Positions 28,365 to 37,746 of a DNA stretch of 64,000 bases are shown one piece after another. The stretch lies in assembly GCF_000271485.2 (NCBI RefSeq), contig NZ_AKVN02000001.1, forward strand, positions 3,559,501 through 3,623,500. The letters are read 5' to 3'. Origin of the DNA: Pelosinus fermentans DSM 17108. GTDB lineage: Bacteria; Bacillota; Negativicutes; DSM-13327. Below the pieces are notes generated by a model. That model made no database searches. It was given only the letters and a program-made list of their open reading frames with translations, and was not told the DNA's origin. Position numbers and translations under genes: made by a program. How positions within the stretch are numbered: the stretch's first letter is position 1; every line of letters begins with the position of its first letter.

Positions 28365-29696
28365 CTAAACCGCCCGAATACCAATACGAGTGTCTACTCT
28401 ACAGATCTCTCCTGATATACTGGCATGTAAATTAGCTCCTACCGCTGCACCTTCAGGTATAGTTCCAATTAAATCACCTTTTTTAACTATATCTCCTACT
28501 TTAACAATTGGTAAAGCTGGCGCTCCAATATGCTGAGAGAGAGGCAACGTAACTTCTTTTGCAATCACTTCGTTTGCACTCAATGGTGCTTTTACATCAT
28601 ATTGAGCAATACCGAGACGGGCTGTCAAACGTTTGGTAGGAATTAAACGATTTATACGGGTTGACAGAGCCTGCTGTGGTTTATTGTTATGAGGATTCTT
28701 TATCCCGGCTTTTCCCAATTGCTTTTTCAATTCTGCATTCACTCTGCGGGGAGATAAACCCATGGAACAGCCAAAGGTATCACATGCACCACATTCTGAA
28801 CACAGCAAAGCACGAGAAAAAATAGCCGACTCACCTATCTGCCCTTTACCAATCGCCTGCATGATACGATGAGGTTCCAAACTATGACCTAACAGGTGGC
28901 GCGGGCAAACATCAGTACAGGCCAAACAATTACAGCATACTGCCTTCGCCCGATTGGCAATCATCTGCCATGTTGTATTTTTTTGTGTAATTAAGGAATG
29001 ATCCACAGGTAAAACCAAGATACCTCCTGTAGTTTTGGTAACGGGTGCATCTGAGGTAATTAATTTGCCCATCATCGGACCACCGTCAATGATCGCATAA
29101 GGATTCACAAGTGCTCCTCCTGCCAGAGCAATCAGTTCCTGTACTTTCATACCAATGGGTACTTTTAATGTGATTGGTTTCGCCACAGCACCGCCAACTG
29201 TAACATATTTATCCGTTACGCCTTGGCCTTTTAAAGCGTCTGCAATATTGATTAGGGTCTCAACATTCGCCACGACCACTCCTACGTGGAGAGGTATACC
29301 GCCTTCAGGTACAATTCGGCCCGTGACTTCATGAACAAGTACTTGTTCATCCCCAGCTGGATAAATATCAGGTAAAAAAAACAATTCAATTTCCTGATCA
29401 TCTATCTCTTTTATAGCAGTCTGGAGGTTTTTCGTGGCTTCTTCGTACTTACGTTTTAGGCCAATATAACCGCGTTTTGCCCCAGTGGCCAGCATCACTG
29501 TTTTCAAGCCTAAAACCATCTTTGTACTTTCTGCTGCCATGATATGCTGATGAGCTCTTAATAAGGGTTCGCATTCCGCACCATTAACAATCACAAATTC
29601 AACAGCAGCGTTGATTTTAACATGGGTAGGGAAACCAGCTCCGCCAGCACCCACTACACCTGCTGCTTTTACCGCGGCGACAATCTCGTCACGCAT
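28365..29696 (-). CDS. pduS: Cobalamin reductase PduS (RnfC-like flavo-Fe-S protein)
   Basis: A 443-residue protein that reduces cob(II/III)alamin so that PduO can adenosylate it. Features are a glycine-rich N-terminus (GVVGAGGAGFPTHVK), the SLBB-like middle domain, two cluster motifs (CCNCLACTDVCP and CSECGACDTFGC, near residues 257 and 301) and a C-terminal barrel (VGDIVKKGDLIG). It is translated directly before PduT, its likely shell-side partner. Confidence 0.93.
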   Translation of the reverse strand: MRDEIVAAVKAAGVVGAGGAGFPTHVKINAAVEFVIVNGAECEPLLRAHQHIMAAESTKMVLGLKTVMLATGAKRGYIGLKRKYEEATKNLQTAIKEIDDQEIELFFLPDIYPAGDEQVLVHEVTGRIVPEGGIPLHVGVVVANVETLINIADALKGQGVTDKYVTVGGAVAKPITLKVPIGMKVQELIALAGGALVNPYAIIDGGPMMGKLITSDAPVTKTTGGILVLPVDHSLITQKNTTWQMIANRAKAVCCNCLACTDVCPRHLLGHSLEPHRIMQAIGKGQIGESAIFSRALLCSECGACDTFGCSMGLSPRRVNAELKKQLGKAGIKNPHNNKPQQALSTRINRLIPTKRLTARLGIAQYDVKAPLSANEVIAKEVTLPLSQHIGAPALPIVKVGDIVKKGDLIGTIPEGAAVGANLHASISGEICRVDTRIGIRAV

Positions 29697-29736
29697 TTTC
29701 TATCAGCTCCCAAACTTTCATCTATCCACTGACTAA

Positions 29737-29840
29737 ATCGCTCTAAGACTCCCAATTATACAATTGGAAGCACTAGAGCGACTAAGCCTGAAGGATAAGT
29801 ACAACCCAGATTCAGATGAAGTAAAGACTCCATCTGAATC
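29737..29840 (-). promoter_or_regulatory. Double-hairpin intergenic element, copy 1 (before pduS)
   Basis: On the minus strand a perfect 10-bp hairpin GATTCAGATG / CATCTGAATC (29840-29809) is followed by a long hairpin TCGCTCTAGTGCTTCCAAT / ATTGGGAGTCTTAGAGCGA (29783-29737). It fills the pduP-pduS gap. Two elements of the same design lie before pduL and before the PocR kinase gene. There is no T tract, so it is not an ordinary terminator. Confidence 0.55.
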
Positions 29841-29854
29841 AAGAATTTTCCAAA

Positions 29855-31297
29855 TTAGACAATGGAGAAAGCATCAACGAGAACGCATCGTCTTTGCCGG
29901 GTAAAGCTGCGTGGTGAGGTTATTCCTTCACCCGTTGGACCAGCAAGAGTAAAGCTGGTAAAGCCTTCTCCGCCCACTCCAATTCCTGCATAGGAAGGAG
30001 CATTCTTGACAAAAATGGTCGTTTCAACCGCTCTGGCAAATCGGGTTAAGTGATCAACGTTTTTAGAGTGCATCGCTGCTGTATGACGATTGCCATGCTC
30101 TACTCTTACAGCCACTTCAATGGCTTCATCAATGTCTTTTACCTGCACTACTGGTAATACTGGCATCATTAGCTCTTCAATAACAAAAGGATGATCTGCT
30201 GGTGTTTCGCATAGAACGACTCGCACACTATCCGGTACATCAATACCAATTTTACTTAGTAGATACTTTGCATCTTTACCAACATAATCTTTATTAATAC
30301 CATAGCTTCTTTTCGGCTTATCGGTGCAGCCTTCTGCTATCTTTTCTTCCTGCACTGTCATGATAACGTCAAGCAGGCGATCAATATTGGATCCTGAAAT
30401 CAGATATGCACCATATTTTTGCATGTAGGTAATCAATCGATCTGCAATCGATCCTATGGCAATTACTTCTTTTTCTGCGATACAAGGCAAGTTATTATCA
30501 AAGGAGCATCCTGCAACAATATCCCGAGCTGCCTTTTCAATATCTGCAGTTTCATCTACGATGACAGGAGGATTGCCAGCCCCTGCACCAATGGCTTTCT
30601 TACCAGAAGATAAGACTGCCTTAACGACTCCAGGACCACCTGTTGCTACTAACATATTGATTCCTGGATGTTTCATCATTTCATTAGCTGCCTTGATGGA
30701 AGGATTCGCCACTGAAGTTAATAGGTTATTTGGACCACCAGCTTTAACAATGGCTTGATTCAACAGTGTGATGATCTTCATGGATGTATTTTTTGCAGTA
30801 GGATGCGGGCTGAAGAATACAGTATTCCCTGCTGCAATCATGCCAATTCCATTGCAGATAACCGTTTCTGTTGGATTTGTGGTAGGGGTAATGGCACCAA
30901 TGACACCATAAGGTCCCATTTCAATTAATGTTAAACCGTTGTCGCCGCTCCAAGCCTGGGTAGTTAAATCTTCTGTGCCAGGTGTTTTAAGAGCAGCTAC
31001 CTGATTCTTGATAATTTTATCAGATACTCTTCCCATACCGGATTCGTCTACAGCCATTTGCGCCAGAATTGTGGCATTTTCATAGGCTACATCCCGCATT
31101 GCTTTGATGAGTACTTCTCTTTTTTCTAAAGATAGAGTCTTTAACTCCTGATATGCTTTGCGGGCTGCAGCCACGGCTTCATCAACCGTTTCAAAAATTC
31201 CGTCACCATAACCAGCTGGAGCTGCCTTTGCTCCGGTTTGCATTTTTGTTAAAATTTCTAATGTTATTTTCTCAATTAAAGCTTGATCAATACTCAT
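29855..31297 (-). CDS. pduP: CoA-acylating propionaldehyde dehydrogenase
   Basis: The 480-residue enzyme oxidises propionaldehyde (or 3-hydroxypropionaldehyde) to the acyl-CoA with NAD+ inside the compartment. The catalytic Cys lies in SFDNNLPCIAEKE, the NAD site in the GPYGVIGAITPTTNPTE region. The first 20 residues (MSIDQALIEKITLEILTKMQ) form an amphipathic helix of the encapsulation-peptide type, followed by an Ala/Gly linker. AGGAGG lies 7 bases before the chosen ATG. Confidence 0.94.
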   Translation of the reverse strand: MSIDQALIEKITLEILTKMQTGAKAAPAGYGDGIFETVDEAVAAARKAYQELKTLSLEKREVLIKAMRDVAYENATILAQMAVDESGMGRVSDKIIKNQVAALKTPGTEDLTTQAWSGDNGLTLIEMGPYGVIGAITPTTNPTETVICNGIGMIAAGNTVFFSPHPTAKNTSMKIITLLNQAIVKAGGPNNLLTSVANPSIKAANEMMKHPGINMLVATGGPGVVKAVLSSGKKAIGAGAGNPPVIVDETADIEKAARDIVAGCSFDNNLPCIAEKEVIAIGSIADRLITYMQKYGAYLISGSNIDRLLDVIMTVQEEKIAEGCTDKPKRSYGINKDYVGKDAKYLLSKIGIDVPDSVRVVLCETPADHPFVIEELMMPVLPVVQVKDIDEAIEVAVRVEHGNRHTAAMHSKNVDHLTRFARAVETTIFVKNAPSYAGIGVGGEGFTSFTLAGPTGEGITSPRSFTRQRRCVLVDAFSIV

Positions 31298-31335
31298 ATA
31301 ATCTCCTCCTACTAGTACCATCTACTATCTACTAC

Positions 31336-32319
31336 TTAATAAGCAGCTAGAGCGGCCCTAGCAACTGTTATGTCTTCCTCAACTGTACCGCCGCTTACAC
31401 CTAACCCGCCAATTACATTTCCTCCATCAACAAGAGGAAATCCACCGCCAAAAGTGATAAATCTACCATTATTTGATGTATTTAAACCAAAGAGTGGCTG
31501 TCCTGGCGCTACCACAGAAGCAACTTCTTCTGTAGACATTTTTAAGGCAAGAGCAGTGTAGGCTTTATCAAGGGCTATCGAAATACTTCCAAGCAGGGCA
31601 CCATCCATACGATGCTGTGCTACCAGATTTCCCCCTGCATCGACTACCGCAATTACCATGGGTACTCCTATTTCTGCTGCTTTTTGTTCCGCTGCTGCGA
31701 TCAGTTGTTTTGCTTTTCCTAATACACTTACGTGTTCTTCTGCTTTATTCTGTGATTTTTCACCTTCCAATGCTGCTAATACCTTGCTCTTAACAGTCAG
31801 TATGATTTCTTCTTGTTCTACACATCGTGCTAAAACATACAAGAAATCGGAAAGGCGGTTTAAATATAAGGATACTGGTACAGTTACTTTTTCTTCTCTT
31901 TTCAGACGAATAACACAACGTTCTGCCCGCCGTACCATTGTTCGTGCCAGATCCAGTGCTGCACTGGCAGAACAAGTGCCAGGCGTTATAAAATAGTTTT
32001 GAGGAATGCGCTTTTGCTCTAACAGGTCAATCATCGACTCAAGTCCGGCAACATGTGCTTCTGTAATACGGTAGTCAGCAACTTCTAACGATTCCGTTGC
32101 CAAGTCTGCATTTAAGGCAATTAACTCTTTCTGAACAGAATCAAGCATGTTAACGGCCCAAGGTGAATGATGACTTAAAGACTTGCCTAAGCCCATAGCA
32201 GAAGTTGCTTCATCTACTGTTCCATAAGCCTCTACCCGTAAACTATCCTTATATACTCGCTGCTTACTCAGCAAGCTGGTTTGTCCTTCATCTCCCGTTT
32301 TTGTATATACTTTCATCAT
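31336..32319 (-). CDS. pduO: Cob(I)alamin adenosyltransferase PduO with C-terminal HbpS/GlcG domain
   Basis: 327 residues, two domains. Residues 1-180 are a PduO-type adenosyltransferase (KVYTKTGDEGQTSLLS, YGTVDEATSAMGLGKSL, RTMVRRAERCVIRL, YLNRLSDFLYVLAR) that makes adenosylcobalamin for the dehydratase. Residues 195-327 are an HbpS/GlcG-like domain (VIAVVDAGGNLVAQHRMDG, GGFPLVDGGNVIGGLGVSGG), as in full-length PduO; in homologues it can bind haem. The ATG has GGAGTAG upstream. Confidence 0.93.
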   Translation of the reverse strand: MMKVYTKTGDEGQTSLLSKQRVYKDSLRVEAYGTVDEATSAMGLGKSLSHHSPWAVNMLDSVQKELIALNADLATESLEVADYRITEAHVAGLESMIDLLEQKRIPQNYFITPGTCSASAALDLARTMVRRAERCVIRLKREEKVTVPVSLYLNRLSDFLYVLARCVEQEEIILTVKSKVLAALEGEKSQNKAEEHVSVLGKAKQLIAAAEQKAAEIGVPMVIAVVDAGGNLVAQHRMDGALLGSISIALDKAYTALALKMSTEEVASVVAPGQPLFGLNTSNNGRFITFGGGFPLVDGGNVIGGLGVSGGTVEEDITVARAALAAY

Positions 32320-32370
32320 ACACTACTCCTCGAGTAAAGCTGTATTTAACTCGATCTTATCATTTTGACT

Positions 32371-33186
32371 TTACCCCTGCACAAGTTCTACACCACATTC
32401 TCGGGCGACATCCCTAGCCAGTGGTGTTAGAATGGTCCCTTTGGGAACCGTGATACTCTTCGTACCATTTTGGGCAGCAGTCTGTATTGCGGCTGCATCC
32501 AGCACTGCCTTTTTATGAGCTGGCTTACCTACTGCCGGCTCCGCTGTATGATTCACTGCCATCTGCTCTTTTTGGCATAATCGTTTTTGACTGACTTTTG
32601 CGATGCTGTCCACAGGAACGAGTTCCATACCAAAGTCTGCTAATTTCTGCAGATTTCCCTGCAAGGCTTTTATAAGACCTGGGGATGAGTTGCCCATAGT
32701 ATATTGTGCCCGCCAGCTGTCCAAAGGATCGGCAGCATTACATGCTGCAACTACCGGTTTTCCCATCATTAATCCTTGCAGAATCAGCGTTGAAACCATG
32801 GTATCGGATAAGGTATGGGCTACCTTTGCTGCTGTATTTTGAGTAAGTACAGGAATGATCACAATATCGGCTTCCCGCAATATCTTTCCTGGATACGGCG
32901 AATGGGCAGTAACAATGTCAATGTGACTGCCCAGTGCCTCTGTTACTCTTTCAATTCCCAAGATTTGTTCAGCAGATGCAGATAAAACTGCTGTTACCGC
33001 AAAACAAAGGCCCTGTAATTTTTTAATTTCGGCTAAACCTTGTTCAAATCCAATGGTTCCACCAGTGAAAATAATTAAAGCCTTATGTTGAGATGGAAGG
33101 GATTGTCCCTGGGTAATAACAGGATTTTGTTGCAATTGACGCAGAATTTCCTTTGTAACAAGCTGCACCATTTCTTCATTATCCAT
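32371..33186 (-). CDS. Predicted flavoprotein of the pdu operon with encapsulation-peptide-like N-terminus
   Basis: 271 residues, not one of the classic Salmonella Pdu proteins. The central part (about 35-185) looks like the flavoprotein/HFCD fold of Dfp and related enzymes: ALIIFTGGTIGFEQGLAEI, ADIVIIPVLTQNTAAKVAHT and GKPVVAACNAADPLDS. The start DNEEMVQLVTKEILRQLQQ resembles the targeting helices of PduD, PduE, PduP and PduL in this operon, followed by a linker. The C-terminus GTKSITVPKGTILTPLARDVARECGVELV resembles tails seen in other compartment proteins. GGGAGG precedes the ATG, one base after pduL ends. Function unknown. Confidence 0.75.
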   Translation of the reverse strand: MDNEEMVQLVTKEILRQLQQNPVITQGQSLPSQHKALIIFTGGTIGFEQGLAEIKKLQGLCFAVTAVLSASAEQILGIERVTEALGSHIDIVTAHSPYPGKILREADIVIIPVLTQNTAAKVAHTLSDTMVSTLILQGLMMGKPVVAACNAADPLDSWRAQYTMGNSSPGLIKALQGNLQKLADFGMELVPVDSIAKVSQKRLCQKEQMAVNHTAEPAVGKPAHKKAVLDAAAIQTAAQNGTKSITVPKGTILTPLARDVARECGVELVQG

Positions 33187-33187
33187 G

Positions 33188-33853
33188 TTACACCTCCCGG
33201 CATCGAGCTAAGGTTACCACGTCACCACTTTTTAGACCAGTGGCGTTTGCCTCATCCGTATCAATATGAAATTCCAAGCAAAAATCAGGCTTTACACGCA
33301 CTAGCACATTCTTTAATATTGTCGATCTAGTTCCACTAGTCTCGACCCATACACGCTCTCCATCTGAAACACCAAAATGCCGAGCATCATCTGTATGCAT
33401 GTGAATATGTCTGGTTGCACAGATCAAACCTTCTGATAAAGTAACTGAACCCTGAGTACCAACAATCGTTATACTTGCTGATTGTTCAATATCACCTGAA
33501 TCACGTAAAGGCGGCACAACACCAAGACTAAATCCGTCAGTTCGGGATATTTCAGCTTGTGTTGTTTTGCGCACAGGTCCTAAAACCCGTACACCTCGAA
33601 TGACACCTTTTGGTCCCACCATAGTGACCGTTTCCGCTGCAGCAAATTCACCCACTTGTTTTAGATCTTTTTGCCGCGTTAAGGTATGACCAGCACCAAA
33701 CAATATTTCAATATGCTCAGCAGAGAGGTGGATGTGACGGTTCGATACTCCCACAGGAATGTCCATACTTCTTGGCTCTTGTGAGGTAGTCTTCTCCAGA
33801 GCCTGCATGACTTGTTTTACAACTTCATCCAATATATTTTTTTCCACTATCAC
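33188..33853 (-). CDS. pduL: Phosphate propanoyltransferase PduL
   Basis: The 221-residue enzyme converts propionyl-CoA to propionyl phosphate and recycles CoA inside the compartment. The two Zn-binding PduL domains show VGVSNRHIHLSAEHIEILFG and ICATRHIHMHTDDARHFGV, whose His residues are metal ligands. An N-terminal helix (EKNILDEVVKQVMQALEK) is the known encapsulation peptide position. No acetate/propionate kinase (pduW) follows, so that step must come from elsewhere. Confidence 0.94.
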   Translation of the reverse strand: MIVEKNILDEVVKQVMQALEKTTSQEPRSMDIPVGVSNRHIHLSAEHIEILFGAGHTLTRQKDLKQVGEFAAAETVTMVGPKGVIRGVRVLGPVRKTTQAEISRTDGFSLGVVPPLRDSGDIEQSASITIVGTQGSVTLSEGLICATRHIHMHTDDARHFGVSDGERVWVETSGTRSTILKNVLVRVKPDFCLEFHIDTDEANATGLKSGDVVTLARCREV

Positions 33854-33897
33854 ACCTCAATCCACCTATTTTTCTACTTTTATTCAAAAACTGCTAA

Positions 33898-34036
33898 ATC
33901 ACTCTACTGCTTCCCTCTTTCGCAAGTGGAAGTATTAGTACAGCATCAACTCTAATTTATACTTACAGTTTTAGAGTTGATACTGTCCCAGTGCAGTTAC
34001 GATTACCTGGAATTAAAACGTTCTAATGAATCGTAA
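33898..34036 (-). promoter_or_regulatory. Double-hairpin intergenic element, copy 2 (before pduL), plus a third hairpin
   Basis: Reading the minus strand of the pduJ-pduL gap: TTACGATT ... AATCGTAA (34036-33997), then ATCAACTCTAA / TTAGAGTTGAT (33981-33945), then TACTAATACTTCCACTT / AAGAGGGAAGCAGTAGAGTGAT (33940-33898). The last two repeat the order and the TAGAGTGAT-type end of copies 1 and 3. It divides shell/dehydratase genes from the CoA/cofactor genes. Confidence 0.5.
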
Positions 34037-34040
34037 TTCT

Positions 34041-34328
34041 TTATAAAGATTCGTCAATTTTAGGAAGAATTTTCTCAATATCGGTATGAGGACGTGGAAT
34101 GACATGAACTGAAATCAGTTCACCCACTCGTTGAGCTGCTGCAGCTCCTGTATCAGTAGCTGCTTTTACTGCTCCTACATCACCACGTACTAAAACAGTC
34201 ACCAAACCAGATCCAATTTTTTCATAACCCACTAATATTACATTAGCCGCCTTAACCATTGCATCTGCAGCTTCTATTGCACCTACTAAACCTTTTGTTT
34301 CTACCATTCCTAAAGCTTCTCCGCGCAT
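34041..34328 (-). CDS. pduJ: Microcompartment hexamer shell protein PduJ
   Basis: A 95-residue single-BMC-domain protein, nearly identical in sequence to the PduA copy at 40934 ([20 protein letters not shown]-type start, [21 protein letters not shown]). The start at 34328 lies one base after pduK, whose last codons supply AAGGAGG. It forms facets of the shell. PduA and PduJ were separated by order: PduJ follows PduK. Confidence 0.9.
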   Translation of the reverse strand: MRGEALGMVETKGLVGAIEAADAMVKAANVILVGYEKIGSGLVTVLVRGDVGAVKAATDTGAAAAQRVGELISVHVIPRPHTDIEKILPKIDESL

Positions 34329-34329
34329 A

Positions 34330-34902
34330 TTATTCCGCCTCCTTATTATTTCTATCATAATGAATACAAGTTATCTTAGGGTCACCCTTGACTCTAGGGC
34401 AAGCAGGATCGCCGCAAATGTTACAATAACCGGATACCTTTTTCGGTTGTTCTGCAACTGGCAATTGTTCACTCGGCGCTATCTTTTTTTTTTCTGCTGC
34501 TTCGATTTCCTCTTGTACTTCTAACTGCAGTTCATCTACTGCAACAATTTCTTTATCCTTCTGAATTTCTTCAGATTTTTCTTTTTCAACGACCGAATTC
34601 TTTTTTTCTTTGAATCCCACTGTATCCTTGGTTGTTACAATGCCGGACAACGTTTCATGGGGTCTAGGTATAATATGAGTAGCAAATACCTTATTGACCT
34701 TACTGCCAGCTGCTTTACCAGCTTGAACAGCAGCTGAAACTGCACCAACGTTGCCAGTCAATTTAATAACTACCATTCCGCCACCTTTTGTCATCTCATA
34801 ACCAATTAACTGTACATTGGCTGCTTTCAGTGCCGCATCAGCGGCTTCCAATGCTGCAGCTAACCCAACGATTTCAATGAGACCTAAAGCGTTTTGGACC
34901 AT
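34330..34902 (-). CDS. pduK: Microcompartment shell protein PduK with C-terminal cysteine motif
   Basis: 190 residues. Residues 1-90 are a BMC domain ([21 protein letters not shown]). Residues 95-150 form a charged Lys/Glu linker. The C-terminus has [20 protein letters not shown], a cysteine cluster able to hold Fe-S or Zn, as in PduK homologues. It overlaps pduH by 19 bases, suggesting coupled translation. Confidence 0.9.
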   Translation of the reverse strand: MVQNALGLIEIVGLAAALEAADAALKAANVQLIGYEMTKGGGMVVIKLTGNVGAVSAAVQAGKAAGSKVNKVFATHIIPRPHETLSGIVTTKDTVGFKEKKNSVVEKEKSEEIQKDKEIVAVDELQLEVQEEIEAAEKKKIAPSEQLPVAEQPKKVSGYCNICGDPACPRVKGDPKITCIHYDRNNKEAE

Positions 34903-35363
34903 GCTTTCACCTCCCCATGGCCTTGTGCACTTTCTTGAAGAACCTTTTGGACGATACGGTAGACTATCTGGTATAAGTCATCCCGATTTGTTTCATAGTT
35001 TTCATTTTTTGACGGTCTGTCTTTAAAGGGAATTCCTTTTACTAAACGTGCAGCATTATAGCCAAAATGCCGCCACTGGGCAGGACTTCCGGCTTCTTGT
35101 AAGGAAAAGAGCGGTTTTTGGGCAGGCAGCTTGACATAATGAATGCATAGGTCTTCCGATCCAATTCCGACTCCCACTCCCAGTTTTGACTTAGAAGCCC
35201 CTTCATAAGATAGTGCTGCAGCATTTGTTTCATTACTTTGCACCACAGTATAAGGTATTCCTTCTTCTTCCATTCCCGCTTGTACTTCGCGTAACTTCTC
35301 TTCACCGCCTGGGTGAGGAGCTAAATAGATGAGAATACAAGGTTTATTTTGATCTGGCAGCAT
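34884..35363 (-). CDS. pduH: Diol dehydratase reactivase small subunit
   Basis: The 159-residue PduH/DdrB protein resembles a dehydratase beta subunit and swaps with it so that damaged cobalamin can leave. Marks: ILIYLAPHPGGEEKLREV, SKLGVGVGIGSEDLCIHY and HFGYNAARLVKGIPF. The start at 35363 has AGAGG upstream and lies 4 bases after pduG; a TTG at 35384 inside pduG is a weaker alternative. Confidence 0.9.
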   Translation of the reverse strand: MLPDQNKPCILIYLAPHPGGEEKLREVQAGMEEEGIPYTVVQSNETNAAALSYEGASKSKLGVGVGIGSEDLCIHYVKLPAQKPLFSLQEAGSPAQWRHFGYNAARLVKGIPFKDRPSKNENYETNRDDLYQIVYRIVQKVLQESAQGHGEVKAWSKTL

Positions 35364-35367
35364 AGCA

Positions 35368-37191
35368 TCACGCCTCTCTGTCAAGATATGACAGTACCAG
35401 TCCAGTAGCTACTGCATTGCGTGAACCTTCGGAACCTCTAATATTTCCTCGTCCGCATACAATGCTATATTCAGCCAATGCATCGGTCACCATATCTCCT
35501 ACTTCAAAATCCATGGCAGATCCTCCAACTAGTACAACAAACTCAATGTGGCGAATATTGCCTGTAGGTGCCACGCGGCTTAAAGACCGAATTGCATTTG
35601 TTACGAAAACACGTTTTTTAGCCTCCCGCCTTACGTGACGAATCTTATCCAAAGGATGAGAGCTGGGGATTGGGACCATTTCGCCATCTTTTAGAATTAC
35701 CACGCGAGAAAAAACCTGTGGCGGAAGGTGCTGTTCATAAAAACGAACGGTTCCATCTTCCAGCCTGATATGATATAAACTTTCGACTTTAGCCAATGGA
35801 TATTTTTTAATATCCTCTGCCAGATCGAAATCATTTAATCCCAGCTCAGAATTGATCAGCATAGTAACCATATCACCGGCACCAGCCAAATGGATGGACA
35901 ATACACGTTCGTCCCTCGTAATAATTGCCGCATCTGTTGATCCGCCGCCCATATCAAGGATTGCCAAAGGCTTATCCGTACCGGGAGTTGTTAACGCTCC
36001 GCGAATCGCCATATTTGCCTCAACCCCTGCAATGACCACGTCTACACCCAAATTACTTCTCAATTGATTTGCAATTTGTTCCATAGGAAGGCGGCTTGTT
36101 TTTACCATAGCCGCTAAAGCCACAGCATTTTCCAGAGCAAATTCTCCTGCTAAACCGCCTTGTACTTTTTGCGGCACAAAGGTATCAACAGCCAGAATAT
36201 CTTGTATTTTCATATCGCCAAGGTGCTGCTTGGTAAGCTCACTCATAACCTGGCGAACCCTTTCTAACATTCCACTTACATGAGTGCCGGCTTCGCCTTG
36301 CACATCAAGAACCGGCTGTACTCTTTCCACCGTTTCCATAATTTTTCCAGCCCCAGATTCAACATCAATATCAGCTTTACCCTTTGACCCAAAGATGGTA
36401 ATAAATCCTGCAGGGATGGTTCGTGCTTTTACATCACCTTGGGGGGTGCGCACAACAACCGCTGAACGATTGCCAATTAAGGCACGAGCAATGGGTACCA
36501 CCATCTTTGTATCGCCAGCTGATAATTCAAATACTGTGGCGATTCCGTAGGGGTTTGATAAGGTTCTAATGGTTTGTCCCGGCTCTGCCACTTCTACGGC
36601 GGCCAGCATCCCAATAGGAACCTTTTCAATCATTGTTACTTCATCCACTACGGGTATTATTTTCTGCAAACGATTTGCAATAAGTACTGCATCATCTTGA
36701 CGTACAATGACTCCCTGTAGGTCAATTCCTCGTGCTAATGCTTGATTCAGAATGCGAGCAGCATCTTCAAAATCAATGTTTTCGGGGATGACACAAATCA
36801 CTTTTTCTCCAGAAGCAAGGCTTTCCAGCTGACTGAAGGAAACGGTCTGCCCAACGCCTAAACCTACACCGCCTGGGGTAGATGGATTATGTCCAATCAT
36901 TGTGGATTCTGTAATAATTGTTTCGGTAATGGTTTCCATTGCCAAGTCACCAATTACAGGTGTTGCTTCATTCAACCTGATTTCAGACAAGTCCGCCATT
37001 GTCATTCCAGATTTTTTCAACGCTTCTTCTAAAGCTATGACAATGCCTGGAATATTTTCCAGCGTACCTTTTATGCCTGTAGTCTTGACAATACTACTGG
37101 TATAAAACTTTGTTACCTTTGCTGATTCCATTGCAGCTAAGCAAACTTCTGTTGTAGAATTCCCAATATCTACACCTGCAATTATAGCCAT
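35368..37191 (-). CDS. pduG: Diol dehydratase reactivase large subunit
   Basis: 607 residues, PduG/DdrA. The ATPase fold shows VDIGNSTTEVCLAAM at the N-terminus and LDMGGGSTDAAIITRDERVL near residue 413. With PduH it ejects inactivated cobalamin from the dehydratase at the cost of ATP, a need created by glycerol suicide inactivation. Length and motifs are normal. Confidence 0.95.
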   Translation of the reverse strand: MAIIAGVDIGNSTTEVCLAAMESAKVTKFYTSSIVKTTGIKGTLENIPGIVIALEEALKKSGMTMADLSEIRLNEATPVIGDLAMETITETIITESTMIGHNPSTPGGVGLGVGQTVSFSQLESLASGEKVICVIPENIDFEDAARILNQALARGIDLQGVIVRQDDAVLIANRLQKIIPVVDEVTMIEKVPIGMLAAVEVAEPGQTIRTLSNPYGIATVFELSAGDTKMVVPIARALIGNRSAVVVRTPQGDVKARTIPAGFITIFGSKGKADIDVESGAGKIMETVERVQPVLDVQGEAGTHVSGMLERVRQVMSELTKQHLGDMKIQDILAVDTFVPQKVQGGLAGEFALENAVALAAMVKTSRLPMEQIANQLRSNLGVDVVIAGVEANMAIRGALTTPGTDKPLAILDMGGGSTDAAIITRDERVLSIHLAGAGDMVTMLINSELGLNDFDLAEDIKKYPLAKVESLYHIRLEDGTVRFYEQHLPPQVFSRVVILKDGEMVPIPSSHPLDKIRHVRREAKKRVFVTNAIRSLSRVAPTGNIRHIEFVVLVGGSAMDFEVGDMVTDALAEYSIVCGRGNIRGSEGSRNAVATGLVLSYLDREA

Positions 37192-37203
37192 GAAAATTCC
37201 ACC

Positions 37204-37731
37204 TTACTCCGCTCTGAGACGATTACGCCGTTCGTATACTCCTGCAGCCTCTCTCACAAAAGCGGCATTTATTTTTGCATTATATTTCGTATCTAATTCG
37301 TCTGCAATAGCTATTAATTCTGCTCTAGTGGACCGATAAGGACGAAGAGCATTGTAAATTTGCAGTATTCGTTCATCAGGAATGGCCGTTAATTCAGCAG
37401 CCCTGCGCAAATTGTCACCAAACTGCGTTCTGCCAACGCCATCTGCGATTTCACCTTGCATACGTAATGTTTCCGGAGCAATACGTACATCCTGGGGTTT
37501 AACATCACCATTTAACACATTTGCTAAAGTAATATCTGAAAGTTTCTTTCCTGTAGGAGATTTTAATAACTCCGGTCTTTTGGTAGCTAAAGGATAGTCA
37601 CGATCCGGATTTAATCCTTGAGCAGCCACTGTTGGAGCAGCCTGGGCTGTTTGCGCTGCTGGTGCACTGCCTTTCGTCATGGATTTTAATACTTCACGAA
37701 CCATATCCTCAATCATTTTTTCTTGAGACAT
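37204..37731 (-). CDS. pduE: Propanediol/glycerol dehydratase small subunit
   Basis: 175 residues. Residues 1-18 (MSQEKMIEDMVREVLKSMTK) form an amphipathic targeting helix, then an Ala/Pro-rich linker, then the conserved core DYPLATKRPELLKSPTGKKL. GGAGG lies 8 bases before the ATG at 37731; the GTG at 37740 is too close to it. Confidence 0.94.
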   Translation of the reverse strand: MSQEKMIEDMVREVLKSMTKGSAPAAQTAQAAPTVAAQGLNPDRDYPLATKRPELLKSPTGKKLSDITLANVLNGDVKPQDVRIAPETLRMQGEIADGVGRTQFGDNLRRAAELTAIPDERILQIYNALRPYRSTRAELIAIADELDTKYNAKINAAFVREAAGVYERRNRLRAE

Positions 37732-37746
37732 ATCAATCACCTCCGC

